A DNA stretch of 64,000 nucleotides from Progne subis subis (Eukaryota > Chordata > Aves > Passeriformes > Hirundinidae), in the NCBI GenBank assembly GCA_022316685.1, contig JAKJHU010000023.1:4420692-4484691 (forward strand), given 5' to 3'. The position numbers and the translations under genes were made by a program. Of this stretch, positions 36,993 through 48,178 are shown in pieces. Each line of letters begins with the position of its first letter. Within the stretch, counting starts at the first letter, position 1. Below the pieces are notes generated by a model, which was not told where the DNA came from, did not search any database, and was given only the letters and a program-made list of their open reading frames with translations.

Positions 36993-37383
36993 TGTCACCA
37001 TGACACACAAAGCAGTCACACGCAGACAAGAGATTTTTGCAGGGCAGAGGTCCTTCTCCAATCCAGCTCAAAGCTGAGACAGGCAGAGAGAGAGCCTCTT
37101 TGTTTTATTTCTACTTTTTATACATTTGTGGGTCTAGCAGAAGATTGGCTTCTGGGGCTTTTCACCTTTCAGCCAAGTGGCTAAACCAACTGTCAGTTAC
37201 AATTGTTTTCAGGTTAGAAATATGCAAACAAAGGACAGAGAATGAAAAGCAAGGATTTGTTTATGTTGCATCTGTGGGAAAAAGGTAGAAAACTGCTCTA
37301 ATATTCTACAGTAACTAAAAAGATCTGGCTCCATCTATGAAAATCCAAAAGGCTTTAAAAAACTCAGAAAAACCAGGGTAACA
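36993..37383 (-). mobile_element. Solo LTR, family B copy 1
   Basis: A 391-bp solo LTR flanked by the exact hexamer acaata (36987-36992 and 37384-37389). In sense it begins TGTTACCCTGG and ends GGTGACA. A TATA box (sense TATAAAAA, 37115-37122) is followed within about 6 bp by AATAAA (37104-37109), a compact promoter/polyadenylation arrangement. A second copy lies at 56431-56827 in the same orientation. No internal coding region is seen. Confidence 0.9.
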
Positions 37384-37389
37384 ACAATA

Positions 37390-39540
37390 CAAAATGGGTA
37401 TATGCATAAAATGAATGTGCTACAGTAGAAAATATGAAATATTTTTTTAAATTGAAATGTTAATTTCATACTGTCAGAAAATAAAAGGACTCTGGATATA
37501 TGATTAAATTGTTTCAGTAGAAAACATGAATCACCTACAACCCCCTCCACTGAGAAAATAAATAATAAAGTTTGGATGTTCCTAGAGGTTTTGACCCTCA
37601 GTGAAATGTCAGATAAAGACAATAGTCTACTGAAAAATTTTCAAAATTCTTAGACTCGTATGGTATTCAAAGAGTTAGGATCCTTGTTGTTTATTTGAAC
37701 ATGTATTTTAATGAATTATGTGTGCAGAAATCACAGACTGAGAAGGGAAGCTCAGTTGTCTTTTGAACAGAGGCAAAGCCTCCAGAGAGGTCAGTTATTT
37801 ACAACATTCCCTGTAGAAGCCTGTGAAACTATTTACAGTTTTGCACTTAAATAACAGCCTCAGCATGGACAAAGTACAGAGACCAATAACCATAAGGACA
37901 GGGTGACATTTTGGATATGATAATTATTTTATAGCAAGAGCACTGAAGTGAATAGAATTCTGTACTGCAATAATATGAATTACCCCTATATTGACATTTT
38001 ATGTGTTCCATTCCATCCTCAGTGACAGGGAATCATATTTTTGTCCTAACTTATGCAATTTACATTATATGTTTATAGTTAAACACAAGAAGATTCAAAT
38101 TTACATTATGCACTTTACAGAAATTGCCAAGAGAGCATTCCTCTTTTTTTTCTTTTTAACATTCTGTAGAAATAGTGACACAGCATTGGCCTGAGGATTA
38201 TTCTGCAGTACATTAATCACCTTAAACACACATGTAGTGTGCCATAGCCTCCTGAAGTACTTTCCAGTGATGCTGAAGGGGGAAGAACATGTCTACGTGG
38301 CACATTTATGCTGCTCCAGCTCAAAAACCTTTGGTTTAATTCTTGTTTCTACCAGAACCTAGATATTACTTGCAGCCTTGGTCACTGCCAGAGTCTCTGC
38401 TGTGTCACACCTACCAACGCTCTGAAAGAAGCCCAGGTTGTGAGAAAGTTGTTCAACTGAGGTGTAGCTCAGTTCCCATTTCAGAGATCCTTTTTGTTCT
38501 AATAGTGCTGCATTCTCATGCCATACCCAGGGCATGGATCAGACATCAGGGGCCAGGAGGGTTTTGGTTCACCATCAGTTGTGTGAAATGATTGCCTGGA
38601 CAAAACCACTGTCTTGCACCTTTGACTGTGGAGAGATCACAGACATCTCAGTTAAGGTTTATTTGTGGTGTTTAGATACAGAGAGTCAAGGGAGATACAT
38701 TTTAAATACAACATATACATTCCTAAGAAGCTAAAAATGGGCCAAACTCTTGGACTTTGTTTCCATGATCTCAGCAAAGTAAAGATGCCTATTTTCCACT
38801 TGTCTCAACTGGGGAACAAGTTGTAAGACAAAAGCCATAGAAACACACCTAAATTTATATCTCCAGCTGACAGATATTCAGTTGGAAGTGGGCTCATAGA
38901 CAGTTTTTGCAACATGATATTTACTTAATAGCAATCAATGAGATGATGTGAGCTGCACATGCGGGAAATTGCTCTGTCTCATCCTCTCAACATACAAACT
39001 ATGCTACTTACACCAATTTTCCAGTGTGTAACCTGGTGTGACCTGGGTGCAAACTATTGTGATAGAAGTTGAGTAACTTCCTTTTCAGGTAATAGTTTAT
39101 TACAGAAAATCGGAGAGTAGGGTAAATTGTGGGTGAGCTTAGGAAATCAGAGGCTGAATAATCTCCCTCAAAAGTGTTTTAATGAAAATTAGGTACCCAT
39201 AATACAATAGTATTTATTGTATTTAAAGGACACTTTCATTTCTAAAACTTTGATCAAAGTGGGTTGAGTATCTAAATTCCAACTTTTCAAAATATGTAAA
39301 AACCTACTAATCCTTCATCTCTTTTATTGTTTTTTGAAAATTTCATAAGTCAAAAAATGAAATAGACAAAAAAAGATTTTAATATCCCATTAAGTATATC
39401 ATTTTTTTCTAGTAGGTTTTTGTAAGTTTTCTGCTTTTCAAACAAAGTAAATGATAATGTTAAAAAGCACCAAATGTATGATTTTTTTCAGATTATTCAA
39501 ACTCTTTATATCTTCAGTACAAAAAATATTTTAAAAATCC
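37390..39540. other. Sequence without a recognisable gene
   Basis: Frames of 82 and 66 codons near 38343-38734 overlap in different phases and have no domain. No mobile element recognised. Confidence 0.55.
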
Positions 39541-39544
39541 CCAA

Positions 39545-39940
39545 AATCTCCTCTTATGAGAAGAAACTGAGGGAGCTGGGTCTGTTTATTCTGGAGAAGG
39601 CCGAGAGGGGATCTCATTAATGTATATGAATATGTCAAAGGTGGGTTGCCAAGAGGATGGTGCCAGACTCTTTCCAGTGGTGCCCAGGGACAGAATGAGG
39701 CACAATGGCCACAAATTAAAATACAGGAAGTTGCACATCAACATGAGAAAGAATTTGTTTACACTGAGGGTGGCAGAGCACTGGAACGGCTGCCCAAGGA
39801 GGGTGCAGAGTCTCTCCAGAGACATTCCAAACCTTGGACATGTTCCTGTGTCATCTGCTTTTGGTGACCTTGCCTTGTCAGGGGGTTTGGACTGGATGAT
39901 CTCTTTTCCAACCCTAAAAATTTTGTGATTCAGTGAAGTA
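39545..39940 (+). mobile_element. CR1 LINE 3' fragment
   Basis: Sense-strand phrases agggagctgggtctgttta, ctggagaaggccgagagggg, gcagagcactggaacggctg and ggtttggactggatgatctc follow the CR1 ORF2 C-terminal and 3' UTR order. It ends in a tail variant, gtgattcagtg. A 102-codon frame across it carries remnants of the ORF2 C-terminus but is frameshifted. Confidence 0.88.
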
Positions 39941-39944
39941 ATGA

Positions 39945-42900
39945 TTAAGATATTAATGCTGAAAATACCTCAGTGTGCAGGTACTGATCTAACATAGCAA
40001 TTAGAGCTATGAATTGTTATATCTGTATTGTCAAAAAAGAAAAGTCAGGGAGAAGTCCTGACCCTGAAGCCAGATGGCCTCTGTTGGCTTTCATCCATTT
40101 GTTGAGGGCTACACCTTTCTAGAACATGTTGTTTGTGTCCACTCCTCTGACCTCTGTGCGCCACTGGTTCTTTTGTGTCCCTTATCTCAAGGTCACAAAA
40201 ACGGAAGAACTCCTGAAATCACTTGCGTCAGAACAAAATGACAAAATTTTAGTAGACAGGTTTGTTTGAAATAAAAAGAGATTAGAATCCAAAAGCAGAG
40301 TTAAGGGAATAAGCATAGTTATACTATAAAATTGAATCAAATGTATTCTTTACAAAGGAGAGAAATATTTATATCACTGTGGAGTTAGTGGAGGAACTGA
40401 ATGCCTAAAGTAAGACCTGTGGCAAGGAAAGGGTTATTCTGCCATGAGCAATGCTGGAATACTTATACAGGAGAACTTATTGTTAGGATAATTTCCTCAA
40501 ATGAATTTGTTACAGGCAACATAATAAAACTACTTTAATCTGATCCCATATTCATTAACAAAAGTAAACAATCCATAGTCTAACATCTCATATTTTTCCC
40601 CACAACTCAAATGATTACCAAACAGAAATAAATTTTAAGTTGCACAAGCACTTGTGTCACCTCTGCGTGTTGTGGTGGGTCCATGCTCTGCTCTTCCATT
40701 GCACATTGTTCTAAATTGTTTTTGTTTCCAGGTGTCATTCCCTGTTTTGTACAAGTTGTACAGGTAATAATGATAAAGGGTGCTTGAGTGGTTGCCTTAA
40801 AGACTGCGTCTGTCTTCACAAGTTCGATATCTGAAAAGTAGATATGTTGCTCTTGGAATGAAATCCAGGCTAGGGGAATTTGGGGTGTGCACTCCTGTCT
40901 CCTGGCTGTCCAGTGTCACTGCTTTCTCATAGGCAAACCTCATTACAGCATTCCCAGTCTCCTACAGGGAATGCTGGAACATTGGCCATCAGAGTATGAA
41001 CCTTATTTTACAAAAAAACTCTTCATATAAACCGGGGAGGAGACGCATATACTTTCTCTTTTCCAAGATCACTGTTTTTGGGTGCTGTTGATCATGATCG
41101 TGTTCCTTCAGACCCTGCATTTTCTTCCTCCTTAAGAACTTCTTTCTGCCAGGTTCACTAGCCAAATGGCTAAAGTGTTTCCATAAATATTTCCAAGCTC
41201 AAACAAGTAGCAAAGTATATTTCAGGCTAAAGAGTTTTATTTTTTGTGCACATTTGCTAACACTTCCCTGCTATTTTTCTTCTTGTCTCTCTCCCTCTGC
41301 AAAGTGGGAAAGTACAGGGGAAGACACTGCCTTCTCATTGTGTGAAGATTCCATTTCCAAGTAAAATCAGTCTTTGATGAGGTGTCAAGTATGAACTAAA
41401 CAAACATCATCTCCTTCGAGAGCCAATCATGTAACCAGAGCTAGCACTATAATAGGGGTACTTTTTAGACTGAAAAGAGAGAACATATTTTAGAGCATAA
41501 TATTTACTGAACTGAAAACAAACCCCGTTTCTTGGCAAAAGCAAACTCCTAACATTTCAGGAAAAATATTTAATTGTTAAGCTGTTACACTGAATCTTCA
41601 TGATATTTTCATTTAAAATATGACTTTTAACTATTTTTAACTGTATCATAATTTCAAATATATTTATGGATTTACAGTTGTGATCATGGTAAATATTTAA
41701 AAGACAAAACATTTTCTACTCCCTGACTGAAGTCATTCTAAATTACACTTGAACTTCTTTTAGCTCATATGGAAATATATGAAAAAAAAATAAAAATTGA
41801 GGAGATTGGAATGTTGCATTTCAACTTATCACAATGTCCTTCTATTGTTCTTACAATTTAGAGTCCTTTACTGCGTTGGAGCTGCCTCCTCAGGAATTGT
41901 TTAAATATTGAAGTACTTGTGAAGCTTTTACTCTTGACTACAAAAAACACCTGACAAAAACCTGTAGCTTCGTTCTAATAAAAACATAGAAAATATGTTA
42001 AGATAAAGAGGTGATAGGAGGCATGAGGGCAGACAGAAAAACAGTGAATCAGGAGAGTGTGAAAGAGAAAGCCACAAAAGGTAAACTAAAAAATTTAGAT
42101 AAGAATGAGAATTGGATAGTCTATGAATGGAGAGAAAGACAAGCAAAAATAAGAAAGTCTACAAGTTAGTGACTATTGCTCATAATTACAGTGAATTTTC
42201 AGATTAGCCTGAAAGAACAAAAATCTGCTACAAAGATGATGGAGACAAATAGTTTATGTATTATATTTAAATTTTTTAAATAATAGGTATCCAACACTGG
42301 GTACACATAATACAGTTGAATATCTTAATCAACAAGATAAAAGGAATAGTTATAAAGGAATGGAAGAAGTTAAGAGAAAATTAGGTATTTTAACATTTAT
42401 TTTCTGGGACATTTTAATCCTTTCACTTAACAACAAGATATTTGTCCTTAGTCATTCCAGGCTTATTAGAGATATGGAAGTCCCAGTTGTACCTCTTTTT
42501 TGAACTGCTCATCTGTTGGATTCCTCTCACAACCAGGTGTGAGACAGTGAAGCATGGAAATCTGTCTTCTTCTTCACCTTCTGGGCCTCCTGTTTTGTGT
42601 TTTCAAGTATTTTAAAGGGATTTCTCTTCCTGCTTGTCACATGCTTCATTTCCCAAACTATTTAGTACATTTCAAAGGTGAATGCATAAATCACCAAAGA
42701 GATTTTTCTGGGGAATGTAATTCCATGTATAAGGTGCACTGCTGGTGCCAGCTGGCTGTCCAGATCTACTGCACTGCATATCATTTGCAGGATTTCTGGA
42801 CAGCTCATGTTTACTAAAGAGCTTATTGCCGGAGGTTTTCTTCAGCTACCATATCCATTCCCCTATCATATGAATTTGTAAAAACAAAGGTGAGTGTTTT

Positions 42901-43875
42901 GGGGGTGAAAAATTAGGCTTTGAAATAAATGCATAATAAATCTGAATTGGATAGTGACAAATATTACCTTATTATATCTCACAGTCTCATAATGTCACAA
43001 AAGAAAACACTGATGGCTGTTCTTGTTCTAGATTTATCCTCTGGATATTTTTCCTTACTCTGGAATTTACATTTAACTTTTTCTGTGACTGTCACAAGCC
43101 CTTATTTCTGCCTTCAAAAATCTTTGCTTAGTGTCCTGGAATGGCACTGGTCTGTGCTTCTGTCACAGCTCTGCATAATTCATTATCCTGGCATCCACCT
43201 CCTGAACAGTAATGGAAAATATTCCAAAGATCAGGGGTTGCATCTATCCTAGCTCAAGTCACTGTTAAATTAGGAATTTTCAGATGGTTCCTTGAAATTG
43301 ATTTAAATATAGATTTTCAAAAATATTTAGGTGTGGAATTCCTATCATACACATTGTGATATTTTAAAAAGTTCCTGGGCACATTAGGTTTCAAACACTT
43401 TATGAAAGTTTAGGCCTAGGAAATCTTATTTGGCAGATGATTTTATGGTTATCTAACTATTTGGAGTGATTCTTGTCATTTTTTAGGAGCATTTTCTGGA
43501 TCATATAAAAATCTATGTCTTGCTAGTACAAGAATAAATAAGCACATCAAGTGTATTTGTAGTCACTTCTGCTGACTGTCAGATTCTCATTGTGGTGACA
43601 CAGTAACAGTGTCACTGTACCCTATTTAAACTCTCTGATTGCTGAGCTTCTGGAGGATGCAGTCATTGCAGAGTACAATGTTCCTTATTAAAACTTCCTC
43701 ACTACTTGTGAAGTGTTCTCTTCTATTTCCAGAAAATAATTGTAAGTCATTTGCAATTAATGTCATTTTTTAAAGGAAATATTACTTTAGGAAACACTCT
43801 TTTAGACAGATATGATCTTCCACATTTCAAAGGCAGACATTAATTGGTCATTTGTACCAACATGTGAACAGAATT
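39945..43875. other. AT-rich sequence without a recognisable gene
   Basis: The longest frame, 107 codons at 42929-43252, has no domain or codon pattern I recognise. No LTR or CR1 piece is visible. Confidence 0.55.
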
Positions 43876-43986
43876 ACAAAATCACAGAATGTCTAGGTTG
43901 GAAGAGACCATCAAAATCATTGAGTCCAACCCATGCCCTAACACCTCAACTAGATCATGGCATCAAGTGCCACATCCAGTCTTTTT

Positions 43987-44250
43987 TTAAACACGTCCAG
44001 GGATGTGGACTCCGCCACCTCTCTGGGCAGACCATTCCAGTAGTTTATCATTTTTTCCATGTAAACCTTTTTTTCTAATATCTAATCTATATTTCCCTTG
44101 GTGCAGCTTATGACTGTGTCCTCTTGTTCTGTCAGTTGCTGCCTGGAGAAAGAGACCAACCCCCAGCTGTCTACAGCCACCCTTCAGGGAGTTGTAAAGA
44201 GTGATAAGGTCACCTCTGAGTCTCCTTTTCTCCAGGCTGAACAACCCCAT
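43987..44250 (-). pseudogene. CR1 ORF2 C-terminal remnant
   Basis: The translation contains [18 protein letters not shown] and YRLDIRKK, the conserved C-terminal block of CR1 ORF2. It is out of frame with the catalytic part, and the family motif after RLDIRKK (normally followed by a VVxHWNxLP block) is garbled. Confidence 0.8.
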
Positions 44251-44369
44251 CTCCCTCAGTCATTCCTCACAGGGTTTGTGTTCCAAGTCCTTCACCAGCC
44301 TCGTTGCCTCCTCTGGACACGCTCAAGTGTCTCAATGTCCTTCCTAAAGTGAGGCGACAGAGCTGGACA

Positions 44370-44825
44370 CTACTCAAGGCACACCTTGAGCATGATCAGT
44401 GCAGAGTACAGGGGAAGAATGACCTCCCTGCTCCTGCTGCCACACCATTCCTGATCCAGGCCAGGATGCCACTGGCCCTCTTGGCCACCTGGGCACACTG
44501 CTGGCTCATGTTCAGCTGCTGTCACCAGCACCCCCAGGTCCCTTTCCTCCTGGGCACTGTCCAGACACACCTTCCCCAGCCTATAACACTGCACGGGGTT
44601 ATTGCTGCCAAAGTGCAGGACTCGGCACTTGGACTTATTAAACTTCATCTTGTTAGACTCTGCCCACCCATCCAACTCTTCCAGGTCTCTCTGCAGAGCC
44701 TTCCTACCTTCCAACAGGTCGACACACAACCCCAGCTTAGTGTCATCTGCAAATTTACTAATGAAAGACTCAATTCCCTCATCCATGTCATCAATAAAGA
44801 TATTGAACAGAGCTGGCCCCAGCAC
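44370..44825 (-). pseudogene. CR1 ORF2 reverse transcriptase, catalytic FADD part (broken)
   Basis: The second frame picks up the reverse transcriptase where the first is lost. Residues 1-12 carry LGPALFNIFID and residues 25-28 are FADD, the palm motif with two metal-binding aspartates. The thumb-like region follows (DLEELDGWAESNKMKFN, then KCRVLHFG), which is typical of CR1. The frame degenerates by about residue 140. Together with the overlapping frame upstream it shows a single ancestral protein split by a frameshift. An antisense frame of 237 codons (44304-45017, plus) is a shadow and is not reported as a gene. Confidence 0.9.
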
Positions 44826-44849
44826 AGACCCCTGAGGGACACCACTGGT

Positions 44850-45352
44850 GCCTGGCCCCAGCTGGATGCAGCACCGTTCCCCACCACTCTCTGGGCCCGG
44901 CCATCCAGCCAGTTCCTAACCCAGCACAGAGTGCTCCTGTCCAAGCCACGAGCTGCCAGCTTATCCAGGACTGTGCTGTGGGAGACAGTGTCAAAGGCTT
45001 TGCTGAAGTCCAAATAGACAACATCCACAGCCCTTCCTGCATCCACCAGGTGGGTCACCTGGCCATAAAAGGAGATCAGGTTGGTCAAACATGACCTACC
45101 CCTCCTAAACCCATGCTGGCTGGGTCTGATACCCTGACCATCCGGTAAGTTCTGTGTGATGGCACTTAATATAAACTGTTCCATTATCTTGCCAGGTACT
45201 GAGGTCAGGCTGACTGGTCTATAACTACCAGGATCCTCCTTCCCACCCTTTTTGTGGATTGGTGTCACATTGGCCAGCTTCCAGTCATCTGGAACCTCAC
45301 CAGTGAGCCAGGACTGTTGGTAAATGATGGAGAGTGGCTTAGGCAAGCTCAT
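44850..45352 (-). pseudogene. CR1 ORF2 reverse transcriptase, N-terminal half (broken)
   Basis: The frame runs from 45352 downward and encodes the fingers and palm start of a non-LTR reverse transcriptase. SYRPVSLTS lies at residues 43-51, QHGFRRGRS at 79-87 and YLDFSKAFD at 113-121, which holds the first catalytic aspartate. After about residue 165 the frame is lost: the conserved VPQGSVLGPALFN segment appears in another frame. Its left edge follows a further one-base insertion, so the start codon at 45352 is only where the frame happens to open. The product would have acted in the nucleus by target-primed reverse transcription; this copy cannot. Confidence 0.9.
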
Positions 45353-45419
45353 CTGCCAGCTCCCTCATCACCCTGGGATGGATTCCCATCTGGTCCCATA
45401 GATTTATGAGTATCCAGAA

Positions 45420-45626
45420 TCAGCAGTTCTCTCCCTCCTGGACAACAGGGGGACCATTCTGTTCCCTAACACCATCAACCAACCCAAGAGAATGGTTGTC
45501 TTGAAGGCAAGTCATCTCCTCACTAAAAACTGAGGCAAAGAAGGCATTAAGCACTTCTGCTGTGTCCTCATCTGCAGTCACTAAGTTCCCTCCCTCATCC
45601 AATAGAGATGGTAAAGGTAAGGCCAA
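45420..45626 (-). pseudogene. CR1 ORF2 pre-reverse-transcriptase remnant
   Basis: Contains LLDEGGNLVTADEDTAEVLNAFFASVFSE-like sequence, which in CR1 precedes the reverse transcriptase domain. Its high-coordinate edge runs directly into the inverted duplication at 45608-45651, which replaces the normal coding continuation, and its low-coordinate edge is separated from the reverse transcriptase frame by single-base insertions. Confidence 0.85.
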
Positions 45627-45651
45627 TCTTTGTTGGCCTTACCTTTACCAT
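45608..45651. repeat. Perfect 19-bp inverted repeat with 6-nt loop in CR1
   Basis: The arms atggtaaaggtaaggccaa (45608-45626) and ttggccttacctttaccat (45633-45651) are exact reverse complements around tctttg. The right arm fits the CR1 coding sequence (the sense of INGKGKAN); the left arm does not and is best explained as an inverted copy. Confidence 0.95.
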
Positions 45652-45709
45652 TAATATATTTGTAGAAACATTTTTATTATACTTTACAGAAGTTGCCATC
45701 TTAAGTTCA

Positions 45710-47320
45710 AAATGAACGTATCAATTATTTCATATGTAATGAGTTACTTCATTACTTCAGCCTTTGTATTTTAAAGATTCAAGCCCATATGGATTTTCAT
45801 TTTTTGATGAAAAAAGAAAAGATGTGAGACGTTTAAATGTGCTATGTTTCATTCTGACATAAATATGAAACGAGATTTATTTGAGTATTTTTCTCTGACC
45901 TTGGTCAGGTGAGCCTGAAAGCAAGATCTCTTGGGTCCTGAAGCATAACAGTTATTCTTTTCAAGTATTTGTTGCAGTGAAACCACTGCAAGAGCTGGCA
46001 AATCCTTCATTAGTTGATCCTTACCATGACATAAATCACTGTCTGTTTCATTAAGCTCAACTGGTGTAGCAAAATATTTCCTGGAGCTTACTGTGGAATT
46101 GGACAGCTATATACCATAAGAAGCAAATATAAATTTTGTGATTAGATCATTAAGATTTAAAAACATTTGACTTCAGGCACTCACTCTGGGCTGAAGAGAT
46201 CCAGTAAATTCTTTGGGCATTTTAGAAGATATTTTCCTTTGGTTCCTGTACTGCTTCAACATATCTCTTAATATTAAAACAGTTATTTATTGAATAATAT
46301 TATTTTAAATATAGAAGAAATTAAATCAGCTCATGAGTTGTCTTAGTTACTAATTGCCATTTACAGAGCTATTTTGTAGTATTGCTACTAAAACCAAGGT
46401 AAAAAGCATTATCTCCTGGCAATCATTTCCTGGGACAAGGAAAACCCCTAATATTATCAGAGACATTTTTCATAACTTAAATCTCTGGACAAAAATAATG
46501 CTCTGAGGAGTAATTTTTTTTCCTAAGAAGATCTTAAATCTCCCTATTCACATCAAAATCCTGTCTTGAGAGCTATAGAGGAGAACTAATATTATACTGA
46601 AGTACAAAAACATCTTTCACCTTTGTCTGCAAATCTTTCCATCTCAGCAGATTCCTTTATGTACAGTATCCTGTCTTATTTCTCTGGAGTAAAACACTAA
46701 CTAATTCTATGCAGAAGACTCACGGGGGAAAGGATATCTTCAGTAACTTTTAAAATGCCTTTTTCAATACACCTAAAACATCAATCTACTGAAAACCTCT
46801 TAGTTCTGCCCAGTAAAAATGCCATTTGCATGGGATCGTGTCTCCATCTGTTGTGGAACTCTATTAGTAGTGATAGGATAAATAATATAAGATGTACTGA
46901 TACCCTAACTACTGAGAAATGAAACAAGCTGGTAGTTTTAATCTAAATATACACACAGAGAGCTTCTCTGCAGAAACAGGAAATGCTTTGCATAGACATG
47001 ATTTGAAAAGTCATGCCTTAAAAAATCCCAGTTTATTAAAATGCTTATAATTTATATTCCTTTGTTAAATATAGCTGTTGACCCACTGAATTATTAACTA
47101 TTGAGGTAAGCTCTTACTTTGGGAAGCAGATGGCACCTTCTATTTCTCATCTAAAAAGCCAGTTTCTTGACCAAACAGAGGGTAGCATACCATGTATAAG
47201 ACAAATGGATGCTGACTTCAGATTTTCCTGACTCCTGACACTGATTCCCTTGTTTTCTCTTTTCCAACAGAATATGGCACTGTTCACTCCTAGGCTTTTT
47301 CAGTGCTCCTTCTCTAAAGG
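45710..47320. other. AT-rich sequence without a recognisable gene
   Basis: No long frame or repeat is recognised between the CR1 and the next LTR. Confidence 0.6.
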
Positions 47321-47706
47321 ATGTGGTGGTGCGAGAATTGTTTTATTAGGTTTTTATAAGAAGTTTTGTTATGGTTCAGTTCACTGTATCCCCAGTTTTG
47401 TAACAGTCCATCCCCTTTTGTGTTTTCTGTATAATAAGGTGTTTTGTGTCAATCATCCCACCCCCCACCTATCCGGGACCATCCCCTCTGCCCCTCCCCG
47501 CTCTGGGACAGCCTGTCTATCACTTCAGGGACCCCTCCCAGCTGCAAAACCATTCGGAGAGGGCTTCAGGTGATAGGTCCCCCGGGGCGGAATTCCTTTG
47601 CCCTTGATGTCAATGGTCAGAGGCTTGGGGGTGGGCACACCTTGTTACCCCCTGAATCCCCTGATTTGTTGTCTTGTTGTAACCCCCCTTGAACCCCTCC
47701 CCCAGT

Positions 47707-47712
47707 TATAAG
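47707..47712 (+). promoter_or_regulatory. TATA box of LTR family A copy 3
   Basis: TATAAG followed by GGTGGAGGAGGG, in the same relative position as in the two minus-strand copies (12534-12539 and 29714-29719). It would direct transcription start about 25-30 bp downstream if active. Confidence 0.6.
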
Positions 47713-47814
47713 GTGGAGGAGGGTGATTCAAACTCTCTTGCTCTCGCTCTCTCGCTTTCTGGCCTCTCTGGTCTGAGGGTTGGACCAGCTGTGGGACTCC
47801 CACAGCTCAGCCTG

Positions 47815-47820
47815 AATAAA
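47815..47820 (+). terminator. LTR polyadenylation signal
   Basis: AATAAA followed by a T-rich stretch (catcttttaacctt), conserved in all three family A copies. It lies about 105 bp after the TATA box, which defines a long R region. Confidence 0.65.
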
Positions 47821-48114
47821 CATCTTTTAACCTTCTAAGCTGAGAGCCAGCCTTTTCTACTGCTGCCTGCTGCCATAACACTATTTGGTCCAGCTGCTGC
47901 TGAGAAGCCGAGCCAGCAGGTAAAGATAACCTATCCAAACTGGGAACATCTTGTAGCTGTGCAGATCTGAGTTAGCCGGAGGCCGGCGTCCACCCGGTGT
48001 GGAGAAGGAACCAGCTACAGGAAAGGGTCCTGTAAGTAGCTGTGGATATCTGTATTTTCACTGTCCCATAGTTTAGTGGGCCAATCCCATCCTGTAATTC
48101 AGTTTTTAAAGAGG

Positions 48115-48119
<5 letters not shown>

Positions 48120-48172
<53 letters not shown>
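48120..48172. repeat. (CA)n microsatellite, about 26 units
   Basis: Uninterrupted AC/CA dinucleotides beginning 100 bp downstream of the LTR end. Likely polymorphic. Confidence 0.95.

Positions 48173-48174
<2 letters not shown>

Positions 48175-48178
<4 letters not shown>

Larger units (their letters stand above)
43880..45705 (-). mobile_element. CR1 LINE, longest copy, ORF2 broken
   Basis: This 1.8-kb copy is read on the minus strand, with its 3' end at 43880 (atcacagaatgtctaggttgg). Reading from high to low coordinates the translated pieces are: a segment with EVLNAFFASVF (about 45420-45626), the reverse transcriptase core (45352 down to about 44850), the catalytic FADD region (44825 down), then the [13 protein letters not shown] and YRLDIRKK segments (about 44250-43987). 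These lie in different frames, separated by small indels. The endonuclease part and the 5' end are missing. At the high-coordinate side the sequence contains a 19-bp inverted duplication. The pieces are readable, so the copy is of intermediate age. Confidence 0.93.
47322..48019 (+). mobile_element. Solo LTR, family A copy 3
   Basis: The 698-bp segment begins TGTGGTGGTGC and ends CCAGCTACA, matching in order the copies at 12217 and 29436 but on the plus strand and more diverged. TATAAG at 47707-47712, a CT-rich tract after it, AATAAA at 47815-47820 and a CAG|GTAAAG splice-donor-like site at 47917-47925 are all in place. Flanking hexamers aaagga (47316-47321) and ggaaag (48020-48025) do not match, so either the duplication has decayed or the ends recombined. 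It lacks internal coding sequence. Several frames of 80 to 107 codons overlap U3 and are not genes. Confidence 0.88.

Noticed and set aside
44304..45017. A 237-codon plus-strand open frame, the longest in the window
   Set aside because: It is antisense to the CR1 reverse transcriptase remnants, which have recognisable catalytic motifs on the minus strand. The plus-strand translation has no domain and is a shadow.
47972..48169. A 65-codon frame with Cys-Val repeats
   Set aside because: It is the translation of the CA microsatellite.
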